Source of the DNA: Adiantum capillus-veneris
Taxonomy: Eukaryota > Streptophyta > Polypodiopsida > Polypodiales > Pteridaceae
NCBI GenBank assembly: GCA_014529385.2
Contig: CM043970.1
Span: forward strand, 66,427,496-66,491,495
Direction: 5' to 3'
Length of the DNA stretch: 64,000 bases
A program made the translations under genes and the position numbers. Positions 55,131 to 64,000 of the stretch are shown piece by piece (position 1 is the stretch's first letter; every line of letters begins with the position of its first letter). The notes under the pieces were generated by a model that was given only the letters and a program-made list of their open reading frames with translations, made no database searches and was not told the DNA's origin.

Positions 55131-56021
55131 TCACAAAGGGTCCCATCCCTCGCTTTTATGTTTCTTGGCATGTTGCTTCAAGGTATAAACAAGTACATAA
55201 TCACCTATTTTGAACTCTTTCATGCACACATGCTTGTCAAAAAACTCTTTTTGTCGTCTCTTTTTAGCATAGATCGAAGCTACAGCTCTCAATCGTAGTT
55301 CATCTAGCTTTTCAAGATCATCCACTCTTGAAGAGAGCTCATGCCCTGTACATTCTAAGCATTTCGCTACTCGTAAGCCAAACACCATGTTGTATGGTGT
55401 TGTTTCTATCGATGTTTTGTAAGCTACCCTGTATGCCCATAGTGTTGAGTGTAAATGCTGATCCCAGTTTGTTCTTGACTCTAATACAATTTTAGTCAGA
55501 ATAGTGCACAGTGTTTTATTTGTGGCCTTAGCTTGTCCATTTGCCTGTGGATGATATGGAGCAGATTTTCTATGTATGACCATGAATTCCTCTAGTAGAT
55601 ATTCAATGACTTCATTAAGAAAATGTGTTCCTTGATCACTGACAATTTCTATTGGTAATCCGTATCGTACAAAGACATTCTCATACAAAAATTGTGCAGT
55701 TGTTCTTGCGTCTGCTTTTTGTGTTGCCTTGGCTTCCGCCCATTTTGTGAGATAGTCCGTAGCCACAATGATAAATTGGGTATGGGTGCGATATGCAGGG
55801 GGTGAAATAGGCCCCAAAAAATCAATGCCCCATTTTGCAAATGCCCTTGCTCCCATCATTGGTCGTAGTGGCATCTCATCTCTCTTTATCGACACTTTGG
55901 TGCGTTGACATGTGTCACAACGCTTTACAAACTCCTCAGCATCCATATGCAATGTAGGCCACCATATTCCTGCGGTTAAGACAATTTTTGCCGTCTTATC
56001 GGCCTGAAAAATGGCCTCCAC
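55131..56021 (-). pseudogene. Element G integrase (long intact frame, catalytic Glu lost)
   Basis: A 296-residue open frame. It contains IWWPTLHMDAEEFVKRCDTC (Cys pair of the second zinc module), FAKWGIDFLGPISPP (first Asp), IEIVSDQGTHFLNEVIEYLL (second Asp) and YHPQANGQAKATNKTLCTIL, where the third catalytic residue is Lys instead of Glu. Then WAYRVAYKTSIETTPYNMVF and the basic tail YAKKRRQKEFFDKHV with GDYVLVYTLKQHAKKHK. So the frame is well kept but the enzyme would be inactive. Confidence 0.88.
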
Positions 56022-56245
56022 TTATTCCTCCATGTGCGTGTTCTAGAATCAGCAGGTATTCACTTTCACTTGCATAGATTCTAATTTGATTGTCCTTTCC
56101 TCGCTTATAGAGTTGATTCTCAATTAGATTAAAGTCGTGAGCCTCCACCTCTATAGCCCTTTTCCGTGCTTTTGTTATGTTTTCGGGAAATGTCCTTGTG
56201 GTTAAGAAATCAATGATATATTGACTCCATGCAGGTGCAATGTTT
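56005..56245 (-). pseudogene. Element G second HHCC module, N-terminal part
   Basis: Minus text WSQYIIDFLTTRTFPENITK, EVEAHDFNLIENQLYKRGKD, YLLILEHAHGGISGGHFS, with H-x6-H intact; after a frame change it joins the WWPT...C-x2-C part at the start of the integrase frame. Confidence 0.75.
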
Positions 56246-56264
56246 ACCTGAAAACAATGTCACG

Positions 56265-56600
56265 TGATCCACTGGTCGTTTGGCACTACATATAGTACAA
56301 TTGTTAACATAAGCATGTGTGTCAGCATACATAGTTGGCCAATAAACCCCTAATTGTTTCAGTCTCTAGTGTGTTTTCATTGTCGAACAATGAAATGCAC
56401 AATCCTGGACGTGTGCTTCTTCAAGATAACACTCGAATTCCTCTGGATTTATACACAATCGTAGAATCTGGTCCGATCCTAGATGATACAGTCGTCCTGC
56501 AATCAACTGGAAGGTTTTTGTTTGTCGAATTGTTTGTTGTTTAGATTTGTCTTCCTTGTTATCAAATCTACCTCCAAAGGAAAGAATACTAACCATTTCC
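56265..56600 (-). pseudogene. Element G first HHCC module
   Basis: In frame 56785-56366 and beyond: IPKWSQEMVSILSF, FQLIAGRLYHLGSDQILRL, LEEAHVQDCAFHCSTM (H-x6-H), a TAG at 56366, then LGVYWPTMYADTHAYV and NNCTIC with Cys codons at 56299-56297 and 56290-56288. All four zinc ligands are present. It precedes a second complete module, as in element A. Confidence 0.75.
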
Positions 56601-56748
56601 TGAGACCATTTTGGTATCATTTCAATATTGAAAAGATACGCATCAGGTATGTCATCATCTACTCCTTCGGGAGCTTCCCCGTTTTGCAGCCTTGAAAGAT
56701 GATCTGCCCGTAGATGAGTTTTACCCTTTTTGACCACCACTTTTTGAC
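56601..56748 (-). pseudogene. Element G RNase H, C-terminal end
   Basis: KVVVKKGKTHLRADHLSRLQ and the acidic linker EGVDDDIPDAYLF match 19790-19920 of element A. The frame starts abruptly at the array junction; the rest of RNase H, RT and gag are absent. Confidence 0.85.
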
Positions 56749-57501
56749 CCCCTAGCCGGTCGGGGGCCGTGCCCCTCAACCGCACCCCTTTTAAACTATG
56801 TATCTCTGTCTTTTGACGACAGTGTGTGTGTGCACAAAAGAGTTACAGAGAACCATCTTCTCTATATGGAGAAAGACAGAGACTGAGAGAGAGAGAAATA
56901 CATGTTTTTCCCCTATTCGTGAGGTGTGCAATGTCTCCTGAGAAGAAGCTATGGTCAATGATGCCCTTCTGGAAAGCGTTGCGTACGTTGATGTTTCTTT
57001 ATCCTGTGTGTGAACTATCAATCCTGTGCGCTCCACCTGTGCGTTGTGTACGATGTTGGGTTCGCTCCTATGCGCGGGCGTTTACTCCAACTGTGTGCGA
57101 TCCGCGTGCGCTTTCTCTGTGTTTGCTTCTTGTCTGCTTTCTCTGTGTGCATTGCTCGTGCGCTCTCTTTGTGCCTTATCTTGATAGGGTTTAGTAGAAT
57201 GCCACATAAGCTACAAGTGCACGTTTCATCATAGGATTTAAAAAAACAAAAGGAGTATAAAACATTAACCAATTCACACGGCCAAAATTAAAGAAATCAT
57301 GGTTGAAAAGATGCAAAACATGCGTAACTGTATACTAGGAATTCACTTTAAAAATAAAAATCTATGGGCGCTGTCCCTAGCCCCGCAGGCGCGCTGCCCC
57401 TAGACCCTACCCTTTTAAAACTATGTATCTCTGTCTTTTGATGAGAGTGTGTGTGTGCATGAAAGCGTTACAGAGAACCATCTTCTCTATATGGAGAAAG
57501 A

Positions 57502-57562
<61 letters not shown>

Positions 57563-59636
57563 ATACCTGTTTTTCCCCTATTTGTAACGTGTGCAATGTC
57601 TCTTGAGAAGAAGCTATGTCCGATGCTTTCCTTCTGGAAAGTGTTGTGTACTATGCTGTAACTTTATCCTGTGCATGAAATGTCAATCCTGTGCGCTCCA
57701 CCTGTGCGTTGTGTACGATCCCGGGCTCTCTCCTGTGCGCGCGCGTATACTCCAACTGTGTGCGATCCGCATGCGCTTTCTCTGTGTTTACTGCTCGTCT
57801 GCTTTCTCTGTGTGCGTTGCTCGTGCGCTCTCTCTGTGCCTAATCTTGATAGGGTTTATTAGAATTCCAGGTAAGCTCCAAGTCCACATTTTATCATAGG
57901 ATTAAAAAAAAACAAAAGCGTTATAAAGCATTAACCAATTCACATGGCCAAAATTAAAGAAGTCATGGTTGAAAAGATGCAAAACATGCGTACCTCTATA
58001 CTAGGAATTCACTTTAAGAAAAAAAAAATATGGGCGTTGCCCCTCGACCCCGCCCCTTTTAAACTATGTATCTTTGTCTTTTGACGAGAGTGTGTGTGTG
58101 CACGAAAGAGTTACTGAGAACCATCTTCTCTATATGGAGAAAGACAGAGAGTGAGAGAGGAGAAATACTTGTTTTTCCGCTATTCGTGAGGTGTGCAATG
58201 TCTGCTGAGAAGAAACTATGCCCAATGCTTCCCTTCTTGAAAGCATTGCGTACGATGTTGTTTCTTTATCCTATGCGTGAATTTTGAATCATGTGCGCTC
58301 CACTTGTGCGTTGTGTACGATGCCGGGTTCGCTCTTCTGTCGCGCGTATACTCCAACTATGTGCGATCCTCAAGCGCTTTCGCTGTGTTTGTTGATCGTC
58401 TACTTTCTCTGTGTGTGTTTCTCATGCGCCCTCTCTGTGCCTAATCTTGATAGGGTTTATTAGAATTCCAGGTAAGCTACAAGTCCACGTTTTATCATAG
58501 GATTAAAAAAAAACAAAAGCAGTATAAAACATTAACCAATTCACACGGCCAAAATTAAAGAAATCACGGTTGAAAAGATGCAAAACATGCGTACCTCTAT
58601 ACTAGGAATTCACTTTAAGAAACAAAAATCTATGGGCGCTACCCCTCGACCCCGCCCCTTTTAAACTATGTATCTCTGTCTTTTGACGAGAGTGTGTGTG
58701 TGCACGAAAGAGTTAGAGAGAACCATTTTCTCTATATGGAGAGAGACAGAGAGTGACAGAGAGAGAAAAATACCTGTTTTTCCGCTATTTGTGAGGTGCG
58801 CAATGTATCCTGAGAAGAAGCTATGCCCAATGATGCCCTTCTGGAAAGCGTTGCGTACGACGATGTTTCTTTATCTTGTGTGTGAACTGTCAATCATGTG
58901 CGCTCCACATGTACGATGCCGGGTTTGATCCTGTGCGCACGCGTTTACTCCAACTATGTGGGATCCACATGTGCTTTTTCTATGTTTTCTGCTCGTCTTC
59001 TTTCTCTGTGTGCGTTGCTTGTGCGCCATCCCTGTGCCTAATCTTGATAGGGTTTATTAGAATGCCAGGTAAGCTACAAGTCCATGTTTTATCATAGGAT
59101 TAAAAAAAACAAAAGCAGTATAAAACATTAACCAATTCACACGGCCAAAATTAAAGAAATCATGGTTGAAAAGATGCAAAACATGCGTAACTGTATACTA
59201 GGAATTTTCTTTAAGAAAAAAAATCTATGGGCACTGCCCCTCGACCCCGCACCTTTTAAACTATGTTTCTCTGTCTTTTGACGAGAGTGTGTGTCTGCAC
59301 GAAAGAGTTACAGAGAACCATCTACTCTATAAGGAGAAAGAGAGAGTGTGAGAGAGAGAAATACCTGTTTTCTCCCTATTCGTGAGGTGTGCAATGTCTC
59401 CCGAGAAGAAGCTATGTCCAATGCTTCACTTGTGGAAAGCGTTGTGTATGATGCTGTTTCTTTATCATGTGCGTGAATTGTCAATCATGTGCGCTCCACC
59501 TGTGCGTTGTGGGCGGTGGCGGGTTGCTCCTATGCACGCGCGTATACTCCAAATGTGTGCGATCCGCGTGCGCTTTCCCTCTGTTTGTTGCTCATCTACT
59601 TTCTCTGTGTGCGTTGCTCGTGCACTCTCTCGGTTA
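56749..59636. repeat. Array H: five tandem copies of a unit of about 600 bp
   Basis: The phrase 'aaactatg' opens each unit at 56793, 57418, 58061, 58663 and 59258 (spacings 625, 643, 602, 595). Each unit runs from a GC-rich box (gggcgctgcccctcgacccc) through 'gtgtgtgtgtgc', a GA-rich stretch, 'tgtgcaatgtctcctgagaa', a GT/GC-rich part with 'gtgcgctccacctgtgcg', 'cttgatagggtttattagaa' and an A-rich part. The last unit stops early at 59636. Small frames recur in all units because the units are copies; no recognised protein. Its left edge cuts element G and its right edge meets the copia element. Confidence 0.9.
57499..57558. repeat. (GA)n microsatellite in array unit 2
   Basis: About 28 GA units, expanded relative to the other units and explaining the longer spacing of unit 2. 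Confidence 0.95.
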
Positions 59637-59645
59637 CCATATACA

Positions 59646-59858
59646 TGTGGTAGTGATGTGTGTGAACACACTAGGACCGCCGAGGCATTTTTTCCCTCTT
59701 TAGGAGGTTTTTTCCCCCAAGCATTGTATATACGCCCATCACTCTAGGGCTATCTATCTTTCCATCGCACACTAAGTAATACCCTCTCTATTGTGTGCCT
59801 TGAGCTTCCTTTGTCTTCTCCAAGCTGTGTGTGTTTCTCTGCAACCCTAATTCCAACA
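59646..59858 (+). repeat. 5' LTR (or its right part) of copia element I
   Basis: Ends TTCCAACA two bases before the primer site. TATA-like 'tgtatatac' near 59725. The left boundary is uncertain: TGTGGTAG at 59646 is a candidate, but the LTR could be truncated by the junction with array H at 59637. Confidence 0.6.
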
Positions 59859-59860
59859 AT

Positions 59861-59876
59861 TGGTATCAGAGCAGGT
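59861..59876 (+). promoter_or_regulatory. Primer binding site of copia element I
   Basis: TGGTATCAGAGCAGGT, initiator tRNA-Met type, as in most plant copia elements. Confidence 0.9.
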
Positions 59877-60220
59877 CACGTCCTCCCGGGCTTAATCGCC
59901 AGCTGCTCCAGCACACACCTGCTCACTTTCTCTAATTTCACTGAGCTTTGGCGAGCGTTTGCAGGTCAAAAAAAAATTTGGATGAGCTCAAAGAGCTCAG
60001 TCTGCTCAAAATTTTGATTTGGGCTCATTTCGGCTTCCATTTCCACTACAGGCAGTACTGCACAAGTTACTTCGTCATTTTGTGCAAAAAAAAATTTAGT
60101 GCCATTTTTTGCATAACAGGTGCCTTATAGTCTTCTACGGTTTGTGCTATATAGCACAGGTTGTTCTCGCTCCATTTCTCCTATTTTCGGGTAGTTTTCA
60201 CATCAGGTGCAGCATTTACC
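59877..60220 (+). other. Leader of copia element I
   Basis: Non-coding leader between primer site and gag ATG. No conserved feature seen. Confidence 0.5.
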
Positions 60221-61300
60221 ATGGCTAACAACAACAACACAGATGTGTTCAAGATGTTTGGTGCTGAGGACAGGTTGGATGGGGACAACTACCCTATGTG
60301 GGCTTATATGATGCAACATGTTCTTGTGTCAAAGGGTGTTTGGAACATTGTGCAGGGCATTGATGTACGTCCTGGTTCTGAGGATGTAGGCGATGTTGAG
60401 GATGTTGCAGGTCTTGCTGCAAGGATTGCAGCTGTTAGAGTTGTTTTGCCTATGGCAGAACAAGCTCGTTCGGATGTTAAGGATGCGCAGGCTCATGCAT
60501 TGATTGCGTTGTCTATGAAGCGCACCATTGTTCCTCACATCCGTTCAGCAAAATCTGCAAAATAGGCTTGGGATATTCTAGCAGGTCTTTATGCAAGCCG
60601 CAATGAGGCTAAAATTGCTTTGCTGCGTAAAGAGCTGGAGTCAAAGATTATGCATGAGGAAGATGATATGGACACTTTCCTTGCTAGTGTCAAGGATATC
60701 AATGAGCAGCTTATTTCTGCAGGTGAAGTCATTTCGGACAGTTCCCTTGTGCAGACTGTTCTTGATGCCTTACCAGATTCCTACCAGACTTTTGCTAGTA
60801 CTTGGAGACTTATGACCCAAGGAAACCCTGAAGTTGTCAAGTTTGATGCATTATGCACATTACTGTTGCAAGAGTCACTTTCCAGAAAAAACAGGACTAG
60901 GCAGCGTGCAATTGAACAGGCTTTTATTGCTTCTCAAAGAAAGGGTGGTAACAGTAATGCAGCCACTTCTTATGGTTCTGCTGTGAGTGGAAAAAATTCT
61001 GTTCCTAATGCTTCTGCTGGCAACACTTTGTCTGGAAATTCTGGTGATAAGGGCAAAAAGAAGATGCGTTGCCATTATTGTAAAGCCAATGATCACTTGA
61101 TCAAGTCGTGTCCTAAGTTGAAGGCCAAAGAGGCTAAGAAGAAAGAGGGTGGTTACACTGCAAATGCTGGTTCCACTACAAATGCAGCCATTGTTGAGTC
61201 TTCTGTGAAAGGAGACTGTGTTGATGATGTTGATGCAAAATGGGCTTTTAGCGCAGAGTGCACTTACAATCCTGTTGTCCATGATGCATGCTTGTCAGTT
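60221..61300 (+). pseudogene. gag: Copia element I gag with zinc knuckle
   Basis: ATG at 60221 (TTACCATGG context) opens MANNNNTDVFKMFGAEDRLD, then NYPMWAYMMQHVLVSKGVWN, as in copia gag (UBN2-type). One in-frame TAG at 60563, then the same phase continues: AWDILAGLYASRN, VQTVLDALPDSYQTFASTW, and the knuckle CHYCKANDHLIKSC. Gag forms particles. It joins protease in the same frame without a stop. Confidence 0.92.
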
Positions 61301-61560
61301 GCTGCAGATTCACATGTGTGGTATTTCGACAGTGGTGCTACAAAACACATTACCTCACATCGTGAATTGTTTACCTCTCTCGAGTCTGTCCCTCATGGGA
61401 ATTCAGTCACTTGTGCCAACAACGCCTCTTATCCAGTTGAGGGAGTTGGAAAGATTGTGCTTACTGCTGCTAATGGCAGTTCTTTCACACTTGTTGATGC
61501 ACTTTATGTACATGGGATCAAGAAGAATCTCTTGTTTGTATCCGCACTTGCTAGACTTGG
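61301..61560 (+). pseudogene. Copia element I protease
   Basis: VWYFDSGATKHITSHRELF holds the active-site Asp-Ser-Gly; ALYVHGIKKNLLFVSAL is the C-terminal part. Same reading frame as gag; the coding is intact here. Confidence 0.9.
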
Positions 61561-62700
61561 ACTTGTAGTCAAATTTGTGGATGACAGATGTATAGTTCAT
61601 GATCTCAGTTTTGGTGATGAAATTGTTGCATCTGGGCTTTTGTGCCGTGGGCTGTATAAGCTCACTTTGTATGGCAAGTGTGGACAAAATTTTGCAAATG
61701 CTGTTGCAGATTCAAGGGCTATTTCAGATGCAAAACTTTGGCATGCACATTTTGGTCATCTGAATTTTGCTAGTTTACTACGTTTGCAGAAATCTGATAT
61801 GGTTGCTTCTTTGCCACCTCTTGAAGCACCTATCAAACATGTTTGTGAAGGATGTATTTTGGGTAAGATGCAGCGTTCTAAATTTCCAAAAGATGGTTCA
61901 GTTCGGGCCACATGCAGGTTGCAGCTTGTGCATAGTGATGTTTGTGGGCCCATGCAAACTCCGTCCTTGGGCAATTACATGTACTTCGTGACTTTCATTG
62001 ATGATTACTCCAGGGTTCAAACAATTTCTGGCTATGGATGAAAATGTCTCAAAATGTACTATGGGCACCCTTCGTTCCGATCGAGGGGGGGAGTATATGT
62101 CTCATGAATTTAATGCATTTCTGGCTAGTGGTGGGATAAAACACCAATGTACAGTGCCTTATACACCTCAACAAAATGGTGTTGCTGAGAGGAAAAACAG
62201 GTCCCTTACGGAAATGGCACGATGTATGGTCAAAAGTCAAGCTTTGTCGCATTCTTTTTGGCTTGAGGCTATCATGTGTTCCACTTATGTACTTAACAGG
62301 TGTCCTACGAAAGCTTTGCAGTCTATTACTCCATATGAAGCATGGCATGATAGAAAGCCTTCTATTGTGCACATGCGTGTTTTTGGCTGTTTGGCATATG
62401 CTTTGGTGCCACAAGTGCAACGCAGAAAATTGGATGATAAGGCTTTCAAATGTATTTTTGTTTGTTATAGTGCTGAAAGCAAAGTTTACAGGTTGTATCA
62501 TCCGCAAACAAAACGTATTCTGGTTTCTCGGGATGTAGTGTTTGTGGAAGATTCTGTTCAGCCCTTGTTGTCATGTACTAGAGACAATAATGTAAGCTCA
62601 CAGGACATTTATGACACTTTGATGCCTCTTTTTAGTGGTGGAAATACGAATGTAAGTTCCAAAGAGGCAAATGTACAGCTATGGGGATTTCTGAAAATGT
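61561..62700 (+). pseudogene. Copia element I integrase with internal deletion
   Basis: KLWHAHFGHLNFASLL (H-x3-H) and CEGCILGKMQRSKF (C-x2-C) form the zinc part; LQLVHSDVCGPMQT has the first Asp. At about 62014 FIDDYSR jumps directly to GFKQFLAMDE in another frame: roughly 20-30 residues are missing. Then LRSDRGGEYMSHEFNAF (second Asp) and QNGVAERKNRSLTEM (Glu), KRCPT-type text and VFGCLAYALVPQVQRRKLDD. A frameshift near 62680 ends this frame. Confidence 0.9.
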
Positions 62701-64000
62701 TTTAGATCAGCCTATTACTGATGCAGATGTACATGATGTACTTGATGAGGAAAGGGCTGAAAATGAGTAGGCTAGAGGTATGCCAAAATGGCTGGTGCAC
62801 ACTTTGCGTGACAGTAAATTGGATGCATCTTTGTCTAGCCGTACTCATTCAGGCTCTCGCCATGCATCTTATGCATCAGATTGTTATGCTTTGGCTGTGT
62901 CTAGCTGACATGATGTTGAGGAGCCTATGTCTTTTGATGAAGCACATAATTCAGAAAATTGGATGATTGCCATGCAATTAGAATATGATGCACTTATAGA
63001 AAATGACATATGGACTTTATGTGATTTGCCTCCTCGAAAAAAGGCCATTGGTACGAAGTGGGTTTACAAGTTGAAACGCAAGCCGGATGGTGAGATCGAT
63101 CGCCATAAGGCTCGACTTGTTGCAAAGGGTTATGCACAGCAAAAATGCATAGATTATGAAGAGACTTTTGCTCCCACTTGTCGTATGACTACTGTGCGTT
63201 TTCTATGTGCATTGGCAGCTCATTTTGGTTGGGATGTACATCAATCAGACATTGTTACTGCTTTCTTGAATGGTGACATATTTGAGGAAGTTTATGTAAC
63301 GCAGCCTCGCGGTTTTTTCATAAAAGGACAAGAGGACAAAGTGTGAAAATGTAACAAGGCTTTGTATGGGTTGAAGAAATCTCCTTGTGCTTGGTATGAG
63401 AAAGCTGACACTCATTTGGTGAAACAAGTCTTTCGTAACAGTCCAACAGAAAGCACATTGTATGTAAAGCGTGAGGGTGATCTACTTCTCATTGTGGTTC
63501 TTTATGTTGATGATTTGCTGATCACTAGACCAAATGAGAGACATATTGCTGAATTTAAGGCTGATTTGAGTGCTACTTTCAAGATGAAAGATTTGGGGCT
63601 GTTGCATCATTATTTGGGTATACAGTTTAAGCACTGTGATGGTGGTATTGCCTTGTGTCAGAAAAGTTACATAGAGACATTGCTATGTAAGTTTGGACTT
63701 GAGGATTGCAAACCTATTGCCACTCCCATGGAAATAGGTTTGAAGTTGAGTCTACATGATGCCGGTGTTCCTGCTGATGTCACTCTTTACCAAATTGCTG
63801 TTGGCTGCCTCATTTATGTATGCAACACGAGGCCGGATATTCAGTTTGCAGTTTCACAGGTCAGCAGATTTATGCATAGCCCAGGGTCTAAGCCTTGGCA
63901 CGCTGTCAAGAGGATTTTCCGCTACCTTAGTGGCACTTTACATCTTGGCTTATTCTATCCCAAGGGGGGATCATTTCCACCAGACTTACATGCTTTTTCA
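62701..64000 (+). pseudogene. Copia element I reverse transcriptase / RNase H (partial)
   Basis: In the phase of 62927: stops at 62768 and about 62906, then MSFDEAHNSENWMIAM, AIGTKWVYKLKRKPDGEI, RLVAKGYAQQKCIDYEETFA, VHQSDIVTAFLNGDI and QPRGFF, a TGA at 63344, then an open frame to the window edge: ALYGLKKSPCAWYEK, LYVDDLLI (YVDD at 63503-63514, catalytic), LGLLHHYLGIQF, YLGI-type and TRPDIQFAVSQVSRFMHSPG. RNase H begins near the end and is cut by the window. Confidence 0.93.

Larger units (their letters stand above)
47224..56748 (-). mobile_element. Element G: Ty3/gypsy relative of A, minus strand, 5' truncated
   Basis: On the minus strand: RNase H end, two zinc modules, integrase, second protease-like domain, W-x-x-K region, leader-like spacer with palindromes, 3' ORF, purine tract, 3' LTR. 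Everything upstream of the RNase H end is missing; tandem array H replaces it at 56749. Same LTR start (TGTTAGCA) and similar purine tract as element A, and homologous proteins. It inserted into the gag of element F. Confidence 0.88.
59646..64000 (+). mobile_element. Element I: Ty1/copia retrotransposon, runs off the window
   Basis: Order LTR, Met-type primer site, gag, zinc knuckle, protease, integrase, RT: the copia order with integrase before RT. Few lesions: one in-frame stop over the first 607 codons, a small integrase deletion and a few later stops and frameshifts. It is the best preserved element here. The 3' LTR lies beyond the window. Confidence 0.92.

Noticed and set aside
56749-56800. 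Helitron 3' end (hairpin plus CTAG on the minus strand) at the left edge of array H
   Set aside because: The stem is only about three pairs and the next base is G rather than T; no rolling-circle replicase is seen.
56826-59703. Repeated small ORFs in array H as a tandem gene family
   Set aside because: They differ by frameshifts and length among units and have biased composition from GT/GC repeats; copying of the unit explains their recurrence.

Overview
The window looks like a retrotransposon-packed intergenic stretch of a large-genome land plant. Plant lineage is inferred from the plant-type Ty3/gypsy and Ty1/copia lineages, tRNA-Asp-type and initiator-Met-type primer sites, and the depth of nesting; a fern or gymnosperm is my best guess, but nothing here proves it. 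I see no host protein gene, tRNA, rRNA or CRISPR. Almost every coding stretch is a decayed piece of a mobile element, broken by all three stop codons and by frameshifts.

Layout. (A) 318-30895, plus strand: one very large Ty3/gypsy element with both LTRs, a 5-bp target duplication (TACTT), a tRNA-Asp-type primer site and a purine tract. Its order is leader repeats, gag, protease, RT, RNase H, integrase, then about 8 kb of post-integrase sequence. (B) 9261-19735, plus: a second Ty3/gypsy element with LTRs of about 3.4 kb, inserted inside A's RNase H (target duplication ATGGT/TTGGT). (C) 30901 to about 34780, minus: a degraded Ty3/gypsy relic. (D) 35221-39178, plus: the 3' part of another Ty3/gypsy element, with integrase, a long coiled-coil ORF and a probable 3' LTR. 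39180-39916: a repeat of about 390 bp plus an integrase-tail fragment. 39917-40263: remnant of an LTR with a Met-type primer site. (E) about 40938-44160, plus: a LINE with a MITE-like insertion. (F) about 44520-47223, plus: leader and gag of a Ty3/gypsy element. (G) 47224-56748, minus: a relative of A, cut off inside RNase H, with its 3' LTR at 47224-48144. (H) 56749-59636: five tandem copies of a unit of about 600 bp. (I) about 59646-64000, plus: a Ty1/copia element running off the window.

The most interesting signal is shared by A and G. Both carry features I do not expect in a standard Ty3/gypsy polyprotein: two successive HHCC zinc-binding modules before the integrase core; a second retropepsin-like domain after integrase; a basic region studded with W-x-x-K motifs; and a large 3' ORF (in the envelope position but without membrane segments) with matching N-terminal and C-terminal blocks. 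In both, short near-perfect palindromes sit upstream of that 3' ORF. The palindrome sequence differs between A and G, and in A the same palindrome also marks each 287-bp repeat of the 5' leader. Because A and G are independent, differently decayed copies in opposite orientation, these features look ancestral to a family rather than accidents of one copy.

Order of events readable from the sequence: B inserted into A after A arrived; G inserted into the gag of F; a solo-LTR-like sequence inserted into the 3' ORF of G; a MITE-like sequence inserted into LINE E.
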